Of a DNA stretch of 64,000 nucleotides, positions 7,671 to 15,687 are shown piece after piece. The notes below the pieces were generated by a model that saw nothing but the letters and a program-made list of their open reading frames with translations, had not been told where the DNA came from and ran no database searches. The stretch comes from Cellulosimicrobium cellulans (GTDB lineage Bacteria; Actinomycetota; Actinomycetes; Actinomycetales; Cellulomonadaceae): assembly GCF_016907755.1 (NCBI RefSeq), contig NZ_JAFBCN010000001.1, positions 372,001-436,000 of the forward strand, given 5' to 3'. Every line of letters begins with the position of its first letter. The stretch's first letter is position 1. Both the position numbers and the translations under genes were made by a program.

Positions 7671-8773
7671 TTGCGGGCCTCTCGGACGAGGAGCCAGACG
7701 AGGTAGGCGCCACCGACGCTCACAGTGACGACGCCGACGGGGAGCTGGGTGGGCGCGAACGCGCGCTGGGCGACGAGGTCGCTCGCGGCCAGCAGGACGG
7801 CGCCCATGACGGCGGCGGGGAGGATCCGCACGCCCGCGGCGCCCGTGAGGCGGCGCGCGAGCTGCGGGGCGGCGAGGGCGACGAACGCGATGGGCCCGGC
7901 CGCCGCGGTCACGAGGGCCGTGAGCGCGACGCCGACGATCACGAGGGCGAGGCGCACGCGCTCGCTGCGCAGGCCGAGGGCGGCCGCGGCGTCGTCCCCG
8001 AGCTCGAGCAGCCCCATGCGCGGCGCGAGCCACACGAGGGGCAGGGCGATGAGCGCGGCCAGCACGCACGCGGGGACGGCCTGCGCCCAGGTCATGCCGT
8101 TGAGCGACCCGGCGCCCCACACCGCGGCCGCCATCGCGGTCTCGAGGTCGGCCTTGATGATGAGCCACTGGTTGACGGACGCGAGCATCGCGGACACGGC
8201 GATGCCGACGATGATGAGCCGGAACCCCTGGACCCCGCGCCGGTAGGCCAGGAGGTACACGACCCCCGCCGTGACGATGCCGCCCACGAGCGCGCCCGCT
8301 GCGACGCCGACGTACCCGCCGCCGAGCAGCATGATGACGACGAGCGCGCCCGTGTAGGCGCCGGTGTTGAAGCCGATGACGTCGGGGCTGCCGAGCGGGT
8401 TGCGCGTGAGGGACTGGAAGATCGCGCCGCTCGCGCCGAGCGCCGCGCCGAGCACGAGCGCCATGAGCGCGCGCGGCAGGCGCCACTCGACGACGACCAT
8501 GTGCACCGGACCGTCCGTCGCGCCGACGAGCGCCTGCAGGACCTGCGGGACGGTCAGCGGGTAGTCGCCGGTGGTCAGCGCGACGACGCCGATCGCGAGC
8601 GCGACGAGCAGCAGCACCCCGCACACCCCGAGCGTGCGCAGGTCGAGCCGGAGGCTCGCGCGGCCGCCGAGTGCGCGGACCACGCGCGTCGGGCGGCCGA
8701 AGTCGACGCGGTGCGTACCGCCGTCGTGCACGGACGGGCCCACGGGCGCGTCGTCCCGGACCGGGGCGCTCAC
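7667..8773 (-). CDS. iron-siderophore ABC transporter permease (FecCD/BtuC family), second subunit
   Basis: 368 residues with a hydrophilic N-terminus of about 45 residues followed by 9-10 TM helices of the BtuC fold. Family signatures include WRLPRALMALVLGAALGASGA, then FQSLTRNPLGSPDVIGF and the coupling-helix region AAGPIAFVALAAPQLARRLTG. The GTG start overlaps the stop of the first permease (GTGA), and its own stop overlaps the ATPase start, so all three subunits are translationally coupled. It should form a heterodimeric channel with the product of 8770-9864. Confidence 0.92.
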   Translation of the reverse strand: MSAPVRDDAPVGPSVHDGGTHRVDFGRPTRVVRALGGRASLRLDLRTLGVCGVLLLVALAIGVVALTTGDYPLTVPQVLQALVGATDGPVHMVVVEWRLPRALMALVLGAALGASGAIFQSLTRNPLGSPDVIGFNTGAYTGALVVIMLLGGGYVGVAAGALVGGIVTAGVVYLLAYRRGVQGFRLIIVGIAVSAMLASVNQWLIIKADLETAMAAAVWGAGSLNGMTWAQAVPACVLAALIALPLVWLAPRMGLLELGDDAAAALGLRSERVRLALVIVGVALTALVTAAAGPIAFVALAAPQLARRLTGAAGVRILPAAVMGAVLLAASDLVAQRAFAPTQLPVGVVTVSVGGAYLVWLLVREARK

Positions 8774-9864
8774 AGCCCGCTCGCCTTCGAGCGGCGCACG
8801 AGCGCGATGAGGACGGGAGCCCCGACGAACGCGGTGACGATGCCGACCTGGAGCTCGCCCGGCATGACCACGACGCGGCCGACGACGTCGGACACGAGCA
8901 GCAGCACGGGCGCGAGCACGGCCGAGTACGGGAGGATCCAGCGCTGGTCGGGGCCGACGGTCCAGCGCGCGACGTGCGGCACCATGAGCCCGACGAACGC
9001 GATCGGCCCGGCGGCCGCCGTCGCGGCGCCGCACAGGAGCATGACCGCGACGCCGACGAGGATCCGGGTGCGCCCGACGTGCGCGCCGAGCGAGCTCGCG
9101 AGGTCGTCGCCGAGCGCGATGGTGTTGAGCGGGCGCGCGACGACGAGCGCGATGACCAGCCCGACCACGACGAAGGGCGCGATCGTGCCCGCCATCTCCA
9201 TCGTGCGGCCGGCGAGCGAGCCCGCGCCCCAGAAGCGCATGCGATCGAACGCCGCGGGGTCGAGCAACGTGATGCCCTGCGAGATGCCGCCGAGCACGGC
9301 CCCGAGCGCGACGCCCGCGAGGGTCAGGCGCACCGGCGTCGCTCCCCCGCGCCCCTGCGACCCGATGGCGTAGACCGCGACGGTCGCGACCACCGCCCCG
9401 GCGAACGCGAACCAGATGAAGGACTGGATGTCCGTGAACCCGAGGAACGCGACCGCGAGCACGACGGCGAACGCGGCCCCGGCGTTGACGCCGAGGATGC
9501 CCGGGTCGGCCAGCGGGTTGCGCGTCATGGCCTGGATGAGGGCTCCGGAGACGCCGAGCGCCGTGCCGACCAGCAGGCCGACGATCGTGCGCGGCAGCCG
9601 GAGGTCGCGGATGATCACGTGGTCGCCCGAGCCGTCGTACCCGGTGAGCGCGTCCCAGACGGTGCCGAGCGGGACCGGCTTGGAGCCGATGGCGAGGCTC
9701 AGCGCGATCGCGAGCACGAGAACCGCGACGGCGACGAGCAGCCCCAGGCTGCGGCCCGCGTTGGTGCGAGCGACCCCTGCCGGACGGTCGCCGCGGTCCG
9801 TCGAGGACGGACGGGTCCCGTCGGGGACGCCGGTCGGCGCGTCGGCGGTCGCGGGCGAGGTCAT
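8770..9864 (-). CDS. iron-siderophore ABC transporter permease (FecCD/BtuC family), first subunit
   Basis: 364 residues, BtuC fold. Motifs are RDLRLPRTIVGLLVGTALG, IQAMTRNPLADPGILGVNAGAA and AAGPIAFVGLMVPHVARWTVG. The ATG at 9864 is preferred: upstream in-frame starts would lie inside the iron box. It is the first gene of a three-gene iron-uptake operon (permease, permease, ATPase) reading leftward. An iron-box palindrome lies about 50 bp upstream, so repression by a DtxR/IdeR-type protein with Fe2+ is expected. Confidence 0.92.
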   Translation of the reverse strand: MTSPATADAPTGVPDGTRPSSTDRGDRPAGVARTNAGRSLGLLVAVAVLVLAIALSLAIGSKPVPLGTVWDALTGYDGSGDHVIIRDLRLPRTIVGLLVGTALGVSGALIQAMTRNPLADPGILGVNAGAAFAVVLAVAFLGFTDIQSFIWFAFAGAVVATVAVYAIGSQGRGGATPVRLTLAGVALGAVLGGISQGITLLDPAAFDRMRFWGAGSLAGRTMEMAGTIAPFVVVGLVIALVVARPLNTIALGDDLASSLGAHVGRTRILVGVAVMLLCGAATAAAGPIAFVGLMVPHVARWTVGPDQRWILPYSAVLAPVLLLVSDVVGRVVVMPGELQVGIVTAFVGAPVLIALVRRSKASGL

Positions 9865-9912
9865 GGTGCTCGGATGTGGTCGGGGGCGCGTGCCCGGTCG
9901 GGTCGTGCACGG

Positions 9913-9931
9913 TGAGGTTACCCTCACCTTA
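9913..9931 (-). promoter_or_regulatory. DtxR/IdeR-type iron box
   Basis: TGAGGTTACCCTCACCTTA matches the 19-bp DtxR/IdeR palindrome [19 protein letters not shown] at the conserved AGGT...ACCT half-sites, allowing three asymmetric pairs. It is placed 49 bp before the first siderophore permease start, where such a repressor would block transcription under iron-replete conditions. Confidence 0.75.
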
Positions 9932-9937
9932 ATTCAC

Positions 9938-9973
9938 GGTGCTGCCGCACCGGCACGACGGTGCGGCAGCACC
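9938..9973. terminator. perfect 14-bp stem-loop between divergent genes
   Basis: GGTGCTGCCGCACC and GGTGCGGCAGCACC form a perfect 14-bp stem with an 8-nt loop, just upstream of the iron box and about 120 bp before idi. The flanking genes diverge, so this is not an ordinary 3' terminator. It may insulate the two promoters or act in a leader. Confidence 0.5.
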
Positions 9974-10091
9974 GAGAGTGACACCCCTCACGGCCGTGCG
10001 GAGGTCGCGCCTCCGGTCCTGGACCGGCGCCGGACCACGGACTCCTGACAGCGTTTCCCCGTCGCGCGCGGGCGTGTGCGAGAGTGGCCGC

Positions 10092-10688
10092 ATGACCTCG
10101 CACGTCCCCGTCGCCGCCGACCACGTCGTCACCGTCGACGACCAGGGTCGACGGACCGGCACCTTCGAGCGCGCCGCGGTCCACACGACCGAGACGCCCC
10201 TCCACCTCGCCTTCTCCTGCTACGTGCTCGACGACGCGGGCCGCCTGCTGCTCACGCGGCGCGCCCTCGCGAAGCGCACGTGGCCGGGCGTGTGGACCAA
10301 CTCCTTCTGCGGACACCCGCGCTGGACCGAGACCACCGAGGAGTCGATCGTCCGCCACGCGCGGCACGAGCTCGGGCTCGAGATCGCGGGCCTCGAGGTC
10401 GCGGTGCCGGGCTTCCGCTACCGCGCCGTCGATGCTTCCGGCGTCGTGGAGAACGAGATCTGCCCCGTCTACGCGGCGCGCGCGGCGGGCGCGGTCGAGC
10501 CGAACCCCGACGAGGTCATGGAGACCGCCTGGGCGGACCCGCGCGACGTCGCGCGCGCGGTCGCCGCGACCCCGTGGGCGTTCAGCCCGTGGATGGTGCT
10601 CCAGGTCGCCGCGCTCGGCGCCGCGAGCACCGAGGGCGACGGTCCGACGGCGCGTCTCGCCGCGGCGTTCGGGCCCGCCTCGGACTGA
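10092..10688 (+). CDS. idi: isopentenyl-diphosphate delta-isomerase, type I
   Basis: 198 residues. It interconverts IPP and DMAPP in isoprenoid synthesis, in the cytosol, using a divalent metal. The Nudix-like fold shows the type I signatures: VHTTETPLHLAFSCYVLD, LLTRRALAKRTWPGVWTNSFCGHP with the catalytic Cys, and VVENEICPVYAAR with the catalytic Glu region. The C-terminal tryptophan motif is WAFSPWM. The ATG fits the family start. It appears monocistronic, facing the convergent membrane-protein operon. Confidence 0.96.
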   Translation: MTSHVPVAADHVVTVDDQGRRTGTFERAAVHTTETPLHLAFSCYVLDDAGRLLLTRRALAKRTWPGVWTNSFCGHPRWTETTEESIVRHARHELGLEIAGLEVAVPGFRYRAVDASGVVENEICPVYAARAAGAVEPNPDEVMETAWADPRDVARAVAATPWAFSPWMVLQVAALGAASTEGDGPTARLAAAFGPASD

Positions 10689-10716
10689 CGCCGAGGGCGA
10701 CCCGCCCGCGAGACGC

Positions 10717-11487
10717 TCAGCGCGTCGTCTGCGGGTGGCGCGCCCGGGCGCTGCGCAGATGCTCCGGGACCGCGAGGCGGTCCGCGCCCTGCGGCGAGAC
10801 CTGCACGGGCTGCGCGGGCAGGGCGAGCGCCTCGACCTGCTCCGCGCCGGGCACCTGGGCCGCGCGTGCGGCGTCGCCCAGCGCGCGGACGACCAGCTCC
10901 TGGCGACGCGGGTCGCGAGCCGAGAAGACCCAGAGGTCGACTGCGGTCGCGGTCGTGAGGTCGACGTGCAGCCCTCGCGCGCGCGCCTGCCGGAGCTGGG
11001 TCGGTGCCACCCCGACGAAGGTCACGGCGCGGCGCGACCAGAGCACGGTGCGCGACGCCGTCGACACGCCGCGGTCTGTCAGCAGCAGACCGAGGGTGCG
11101 CGGGCTCGCGACGGCCGCGCGCACCGTCCGGACGTCGAGGGCCGCGAAGGGCACCGCGACGGGGCGCAGGAACGGCGCGAACGAGCCGACGAGGATCCCG
11201 TGGTCGAGCACGACCAGCTTCTCGGAGCCGAGGAACCAGAGGATCACCGCGGCGATCGCCGCGAAGGACGGCAGGAGGTAGCCGATCGCGGCGGGCCCCG
11301 CGTTCCCCACGAGCGCCGGCCCGACGGAGAACACCAGCACCACGACCACCGTCACCGCCCACGCCGGAGCGTTCGGCGTCGCCGCCGACACGTGCCGGAC
11401 CGCGCCGAGGCCCGACCGCGCCGCGTGGTGCCGGACCTTGCGCGTCGCGCGCGCGCCGGTCGTGGGCCCTGCCGTGGGCACCGTCAT
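10717..11487 (-). CDS. two-TM membrane protein, third gene of WXG100 operon 1
   Basis: 256 residues. A basic N-terminus of about 40 residues precedes two TM helices (AWAVTVVVVLVFSVGPALVG and AAIGYLLPSFAAIAAVILWFL). A cytoplasmic PH-like beta domain follows (KLVVLDHGILVGSFAPFLRPVAVPFAAL, then VLWSRRAVTFVGVAP). The ATG overlaps the stop of the preceding gene (ATGA), so it is translationally coupled to the WXG100 partner protein. I do not recognise a named family. The context suggests a membrane anchor or accessory for the WXG100 module. Confidence 0.7.
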   Translation of the reverse strand: MTVPTAGPTTGARATRKVRHHAARSGLGAVRHVSAATPNAPAWAVTVVVVLVFSVGPALVGNAGPAAIGYLLPSFAAIAAVILWFLGSEKLVVLDHGILVGSFAPFLRPVAVPFAALDVRTVRAAVASPRTLGLLLTDRGVSTASRTVLWSRRAVTFVGVAPTQLRQARARGLHVDLTTATAVDLWVFSARDPRRQELVVRALGDAARAAQVPGAEQVEALALPAQPVQVSPQGADRLAVPEHLRSARARHPQTTR

Positions 11488-12299
11488 CGGCCGAGCAGCT
11501 CGAGCGGGAGACGGCGGACCGTGGCCGCACCGACCTCGGAGAGCGTGAGCGAGGTCGGCGCGCCGTCGGCCCCGTGCTCGCCGCCCCGGACGGTGTACAC
11601 GCCGTCGGGGGTCGCGTAGACGCTCACCTGCTCCAGGACGTCGGATCCCGCGTGCACCGCGCCGAGCGTCGTCACGGCCAGCGCCCCGGCGAGCTCGGGC
11701 AGGCTCGGCGCCTGCGCAGCGAAGTCGTCGGGCGTGAACGTCTGGGAGCGACCGTCGAGCAGGGCCTGGGAGCCCGGGTCGACGAAGACCGCGAGCCGGC
11801 CCGCGAGCTCAGAAAGCGGGTAGACGCTGAACGCGTGGTGGCCGCTCGGGGCCACCTCCTCCTCGAGCACGCGGTCGTCCTCGTGGAGGTAGACGTACAC
11901 CCAGTGCCGGCCGAGCGACGTCGTGCGCTCGACGGACAGGATCGCGGTCGCCGTGCGGCGCAGGACGAGCGGACCCGTGATCTCCGGGACGGCCTCGATG
12001 CCGACGGCCGGCCGGCCGTCCACGGGCTCGGCCGCGGCAGCGTCCTCGCTCGGCACGACCATGCCGCGGGCGAGGAGCGAGCGGAGCGCGACGCGGCCCA
12101 CGAGCCCGCGGTCCGCGCCCTCCTGCGCGTCGAGCCACGGGACCGCCACGAGCTGGGGGTTCTGCAGCCCGTCGAGGATGACGATCTCCTCGTCGGTGAG
12201 CGTCACGACGTGCGTGACCTCGCCCGGGGTCGCTCGTCCCAGCGCGCGCTCGGCCGCGGCGACGTCCGACGTGGACCACCGCATGGTCTGCTGGGTCAC
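11484..12299 (-). CDS. WXG100-module partner protein 1 (unknown function)
   Basis: 271 residues, soluble, no signal peptide. It begins with helices (VVTLTDEEIVILDGL, RVALRSLLARGMVV) followed by a beta-rich body with a repeated strand pattern (GPLVLRRTATAILSVERTT, HWVYVYLHEDDRVLEEEVAP). The same layout, an LT-x-E helix, a SL-[LV]-x-R helix and then a beta body, occurs in the partner of the second WXG100 module (25632-26273), so the two look paralogous. In other type VII systems this place is taken by EspG-like chaperones; that analogy is an inference. ATGA overlaps on both sides make it the middle gene of a coupled trio. Confidence 0.7.
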   Translation of the reverse strand: MTQQTMRWSTSDVAAAERALGRATPGEVTHVVTLTDEEIVILDGLQNPQLVAVPWLDAQEGADRGLVGRVALRSLLARGMVVPSEDAAAAEPVDGRPAVGIEAVPEITGPLVLRRTATAILSVERTTSLGRHWVYVYLHEDDRVLEEEVAPSGHHAFSVYPLSELAGRLAVFVDPGSQALLDGRSQTFTPDDFAAQAPSLPELAGALAVTTLGAVHAGSDVLEQVSVYATPDGVYTVRGGEHGADGAPTSLTLSEVGAATVRRLPLELLGR

Positions 12300-13300
12300 G
12301 AGAAGAGCCCTCCGACGAAGTCACCGGCGGCGGAGAGCCCGTCGCCGATCGCGTCCCCGACGTCGGACGCGACGTCCCCGATCGTATCGACCGCGTCGCC
12401 CGCGAAGTCGGTCACGTTGTTCCAGCCGTCCGCGAGGTACGGGCCGGGGTTGGTCGCGAACCCGGAGATCGCGTCCCAGTTGTCGACGACGAGGTTCCCC
12501 AGCGCCCAGGCACCTGCGACGACTCCCGCGCCCACCACGATCCCGATGCCCACGGGGTTGGTGAGCATGCCCGCCATCATGAGCATCGTCCCCGCGCCGC
12601 CCACGACCGACAGACCGCCCATGACGCGGTCGACGCCGCCCCGGACGCCGTCGTACTCGGTGTTGAACATCTGGTTGAAGCCGCCGATGACGCCGAACAG
12701 GCCGCCGACGCCGCCCGCGAGCCGGCCCGCCGTCCCGAGCCCGCCCAGGAGCCCCATGGCGTCGTCGAGGACCATGCCGCGCGCGAAGACCGACGCGCTC
12801 GCGGCGGCGTCGGACAGGTCGGCGAGGCGGCTGGCCTGCAGGAACGCGGTGAGGGACTGACCGACCTTCCAGGCCTTGAGCCCGTCGAGGACGAACATCG
12901 CCGACTCCCCGAGGGTCTCGCCGACGTCCCAGATCGACCCGGCCAGCGTGGTCCCGCCGCCGAGCGGCCCGCCGCCGGGGCCCGTGGGCACGCCCGGGCC
13001 GGGCACGCCGGGGGACGGGATCGCGCCGCCCTCGGTGCTCGTCAGGTACTGCTCGTCGGCGTTGCGCAGCACCGCCTGCGACGCCTCCGCGAGCGTCTGG
13101 CTCACGCCGCGCAGGAGCGCGACCGAGGACCCGGTCCACTCGCCCCGGAACTGGTCGGCGTCGCCACCCTGCCACCGGCCGGCGGCCTCCACGAGGCCGC
13201 TGACCTCGGACGTCGTGCTCACGAGCTGGTCGGAGGCGGAGCGCAGCGACTGCGCCAGCCTCCTCAGCTCGGTGACGTCGGCGCCCCACATCCCGCTCAC
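12296..13300 (-). CDS. WXG100-type secreted protein with long hydrophobic C-terminus, module 1
   Basis: 334 residues. The N-terminal WXG100 hairpin (about residues 1-85) starts MSGMWGADVTELRRLAQSL and turns at W43-Q44-G45. A Pro/Gly linker follows (PGVPGPGVPTGPGGG). A Gly/Ala-rich region (residues 110-290) contains strong hydrophobic stretches (TNPVGIGIVVGAGVVAGAWAL). The tail repeats GD-x-hydrophobic units (FAGDAVDTIGDVASDVGDAIGD). No Sec signal is present, as expected of type VII substrates. It is homologous to the protein at 24611 (same GM[WY]GAD start, same WXG position). It is the first gene of a three-gene coupled operon. Confidence 0.82.
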   Translation of the reverse strand: MSGMWGADVTELRRLAQSLRSASDQLVSTTSEVSGLVEAAGRWQGGDADQFRGEWTGSSVALLRGVSQTLAEASQAVLRNADEQYLTSTEGGAIPSPGVPGPGVPTGPGGGPLGGGTTLAGSIWDVGETLGESAMFVLDGLKAWKVGQSLTAFLQASRLADLSDAAASASVFARGMVLDDAMGLLGGLGTAGRLAGGVGGLFGVIGGFNQMFNTEYDGVRGGVDRVMGGLSVVGGAGTMLMMAGMLTNPVGIGIVVGAGVVAGAWALGNLVVDNWDAISGFATNPGPYLADGWNNVTDFAGDAVDTIGDVASDVGDAIGDGLSAAGDFVGGLFS

Positions 13301-13491
13301 GTCGTCCTCGTCCCCTCGCTGGTCGATCGGTGTCCCTGCCGCGCCCCGTCCGTCACGGAACGCACGAAACGGGCATCGGGGAGGCTACCGTGCGCACCCG
13401 CCCCGCGGCGATGGGGACGACTCCCCGTCGGTCCGCGACGGGCCCGGCGCGCATGTTCGGCGACGGCGCCCGCACGGGTGACAATCGACGC

Positions 13492-14340
13492 ATGCCTGCC
13501 GCGGTCCCCGACACCCCCGCCACCTCCGACCGGGCGGCCGACGTGCCCGTCCCCGCCCGGGACGCGTCGTTCGAGGAGCACGTCGCCTGGGCCCGTGCGG
13601 TGCCCGTGGTCGGGTTCGACCTCTCGCCCGTGGCGGAGCGCGTGGTCGAGGACCCGCTGCCGTGGGACTACGCGGCGCTCGCGCGCGAGCTGGTCGGCAG
13701 CGGGCGCGGGGCGGTGCTCGACCTGGGGACCGGCGGCGGCGAGCTGCTGTCGACGCTCCGTCCCCTGCCCGCCGGGTCGGCGGCGACGGAGGGCTGGGCG
13801 CCCAACCTGCCGGTGGCCCGACGCCGGCTCGAGCCCCTGGGCGTCGACGTCCGGCCGGTCGAGGGCGACGACGAGCAGCTCCTGCCGTTCTTCGACGGCC
13901 AGTTCGCGGTCGTGCTGGACCGGCACGAGGAGTTCGACCCCGACGAGGTGCTGCGCGTGCTCGAGCCGGGCGGGGTGTTCCTCACCCAGCAGGTCGACAC
14001 CCGAGACGGCCTGCGCCTCAACACCGCGCTCGGCACGGAGCTCCCGTGGGACCCGGACTCCGTGACGCTCGAGGCCGCGGTCGAGGTGCTGCGCGACGCG
14101 GGGTTCGTCGTCGACGTCGCGCGCGAGCACGAGGGTCTGCGCCGGTTCCGCGACCTGTCCTCGGTGCTCTGGTACCTCAAGCTCATGGCGTGGCAGGTAC
14201 CCGACCTGGCGGCGCTGTCCCCCGAGGCGGTCGCGCGGTACGAGGCGCCGCTGCGCGCCCTGCACCTGCACCTCGCCGCGGGCCACGAGTTCGTGGACGA
14301 GGCCCCGCGGTTCCTCGTCGTCGCCCGCAAGCCCTTCTGA
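13492..14340 (+). CDS. class I SAM-dependent methyltransferase
   Basis: 282 residues. The Rossmann methyltransferase core begins with motif I AVLDLGTGGGELLSTL (about residue 75). ATEGWAPNLPVARRRLEPLGVDVR follows as the acidic-loop region, then FAVVLDRHEEFDPDEVLRVLEPGGVFLTQQV as motifs II-III. The C-terminal half is helical. The family is often annotated as methyltransferase type 11. The ATG at 13492 is inferred from where similarity would begin. The acceptor is unknown. It is divergent from the WXG100 operon and convergent with lacI, with a long palindrome between. Confidence 0.87.
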   Translation: MPAAVPDTPATSDRAADVPVPARDASFEEHVAWARAVPVVGFDLSPVAERVVEDPLPWDYAALARELVGSGRGAVLDLGTGGGELLSTLRPLPAGSAATEGWAPNLPVARRRLEPLGVDVRPVEGDDEQLLPFFDGQFAVVLDRHEEFDPDEVLRVLEPGGVFLTQQVDTRDGLRLNTALGTELPWDPDSVTLEAAVEVLRDAGFVVDVAREHEGLRRFRDLSSVLWYLKLMAWQVPDLAALSPEAVARYEAPLRALHLHLAAGHEFVDEAPRFLVVARKPF

Positions 14341-14380
14341 CGCCCGCCCACCTCACCCCCGACCCCGGCCCACCCCTGGC

Positions 14381-14439
14381 GTGAGTGCATGAAATAGTCG
14401 CGTCCGGACGCCTGTGGCGCGACTATTTCATGCACTCAC
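14381..14439. terminator. GAGTGC-type palindrome 1 (22-bp perfect stem)
   Basis: Arms at 14381-14402 and 14418-14439 are perfect inverted repeats beginning GTGAGTGCATGAAATAG and ending ...CATGCACTCAC, with a 15-nt loop. It lies between convergent genes, and its right end contains the stop codon of the LacI gene (TGA read on -). Nearly the same sequence recurs at 54433-54491, and a differently cored relative at 28406-28468. It probably works as a bidirectional terminator. Confidence 0.8.
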
Positions 14440-15566
14440 GGGGTGTCCGGGCGGGGCGGGGCCGTCGAGTCGCGGACCACGAGCTCGTGGTCGGTGCGCT
14501 TGCGGCGCGGCCGGCCCGACGGCGGCCGGAGCGCGAGCTCGAACGCCGTCGCTCCCATCTCGCTCATCGGGAGGCGCACCGTGGTCAGCGCGGGCGCGAG
14601 GTCCTGGGCGACCTGGATGTCGTCGAACCCCGTGACGGACATGTCGCGCGGCACGACGACGCCGCGCTCGCGCAGCAGCGACAGGACCCCGGTGGCCATG
14701 GCGTCGTTGAGCGCGAGGATCGCCGTGGTGTCCGGGCGCTGGGCGAGGATGCGCTGCGTGGCGTCGCGGCCGCCCTCGCGGGTGAACGGCGCGTGCACGA
14801 CGAACAGGTCGTCCGGGTCGAGGCCCTGGGCCGCGGCTGCGCTCCGGATGCCGGCCATCCGGTCGGCGACGGTCGTGAGCCGCTCGGGCCCGGCCGCGAC
14901 GGCGAGGCGGCGGTGGCCCAGGCCGAGGACGTGGTCGGTGAGGCTCGCGGCTGCTGCTTCGCTGTCCGGCAGCACGGCGTCGCTGTGCAGGTGGTGGCGC
15001 CCGATGACGACGACCCGGCCACCGGCCTCCTGGAACGCCTCGAGCTCGCGCGCGGCGTCGGCCTCCATCGCGGGCTCGACGTACCCGGACCCGGCGACGA
15101 GGATCGCCCCGACGCGGTGCGCACGCATGAGGCGGATCTGCGTGACCTCGGCGCTGGGCTCGCGCTCGGTGTGGCTGATCTGGACGCTCCAGCCGTGCTC
15201 GGTCGCGACGCGCACGACGCCGCTCGCGATCTCGGAGAAGTACGGGTCGCCGATCTCGTAGACGAGCAGGCCCGCGACCGACGTGGTGCCGCCGGCGAGC
15301 GTGCGCGCGTGCGGGTTGGCGATGTAGCCCATCTCCGTCGCGACCTCGCGGACGTGCTCCGCGAGCACCTCCGAGACGCCGTCGCTGCCCGACAGCGCTC
15401 GCGACGCGGTCGCGAGCGACACGCCCGCCCGCTCGGCGACGTCGACCAGCCGCAGCGCGCTCCGGCCCTTCGTGGTCCGACCCTCTCGACGCACCCCTGC
15501 TCCGCTCGTCCGTGCGTCGCCCGGTCGGCGGCCCGAGGGCCCTCCCCGACGTGACGCTTGCCACAT
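14436..15566 (-). CDS. LacI-family transcriptional regulator of the LIV/sugar operon
   Basis: 376 residues from the ATG at 15566. A GTG at 15494 with a weak GGAG would give 352 residues, closer to the family norm, so the start is uncertain. The HTH is LRLVDVAERAGVSLATASRALSG, followed by the hinge helix (NPHARTLAGG). The periplasmic-binding-like effector domain reads AGLLVYEIGDPYFSEIASGV, then AILALNDAMATGVLSLL and DMSVTGFDDIQVAQDLAPALTTV. It is divergent from a LIV-type transporter/catabolic operon, with two LacI palindromes between. It should repress that operon until a sugar-like inducer binds. Confidence 0.92.
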   Translation of the reverse strand: MWQASRRGGPSGRRPGDARTSGAGVRREGRTTKGRSALRLVDVAERAGVSLATASRALSGSDGVSEVLAEHVREVATEMGYIANPHARTLAGGTTSVAGLLVYEIGDPYFSEIASGVVRVATEHGWSVQISHTEREPSAEVTQIRLMRAHRVGAILVAGSGYVEPAMEADAARELEAFQEAGGRVVVIGRHHLHSDAVLPDSEAAAASLTDHVLGLGHRRLAVAAGPERLTTVADRMAGIRSAAAAQGLDPDDLFVVHAPFTREGGRDATQRILAQRPDTTAILALNDAMATGVLSLLRERGVVVPRDMSVTGFDDIQVAQDLAPALTTVRLPMSEMGATAFELALRPPSGRPRRKRTDHELVVRDSTAPPRPDTP

Positions 15567-15590
15567 CCGCTGTTCGCACCGTACTCTAGC

Positions 15591-15602
15591 GGAAGCGCTT
15601 AC
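15591..15602. promoter_or_regulatory. LacI-type operator, imperfect copy
   Basis: GGAAGCGCTTAC, a LacI/GalR-family palindrome around the CG step of AGCGCT, directly precedes a perfect copy at 15602. Tandem placement between lacI and the transporter operon suggests cooperative repression of both directions. Confidence 0.7.
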
Positions 15603-15615
15603 GAAAGCGCTTTCG
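15602..15615. promoter_or_regulatory. LacI-type operator, perfect palindrome
   Basis: CGAAAGCGCTTTCG is a perfect 14-bp palindrome with the central CG typical of LacI/GalR-family sites. It lies 72 bp upstream of the substrate-binding-protein gene and 36 bp from the lacI ATG. Confidence 0.85.
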
Positions 15616-15687
15616 CAATGACGCAGTCTCGTACGCAGCAGTACGGCCTCAGGTCTTCACTACGACGAAGTAGGGAGAGTCACGTCC

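Noticed and set aside
9925-9927. GTG as start of the first siderophore permease
   Set aside because: It lies inside the iron box and would add 21 non-conserved residues; the ATG at 9864 fits better.
10717-13300. A complete ESX/type VII secretion locus
   Set aside because: No EccC/EssC ATPase, EccB, EccD or mycosin is encoded in the window; only the substrate-like protein and partners are present.
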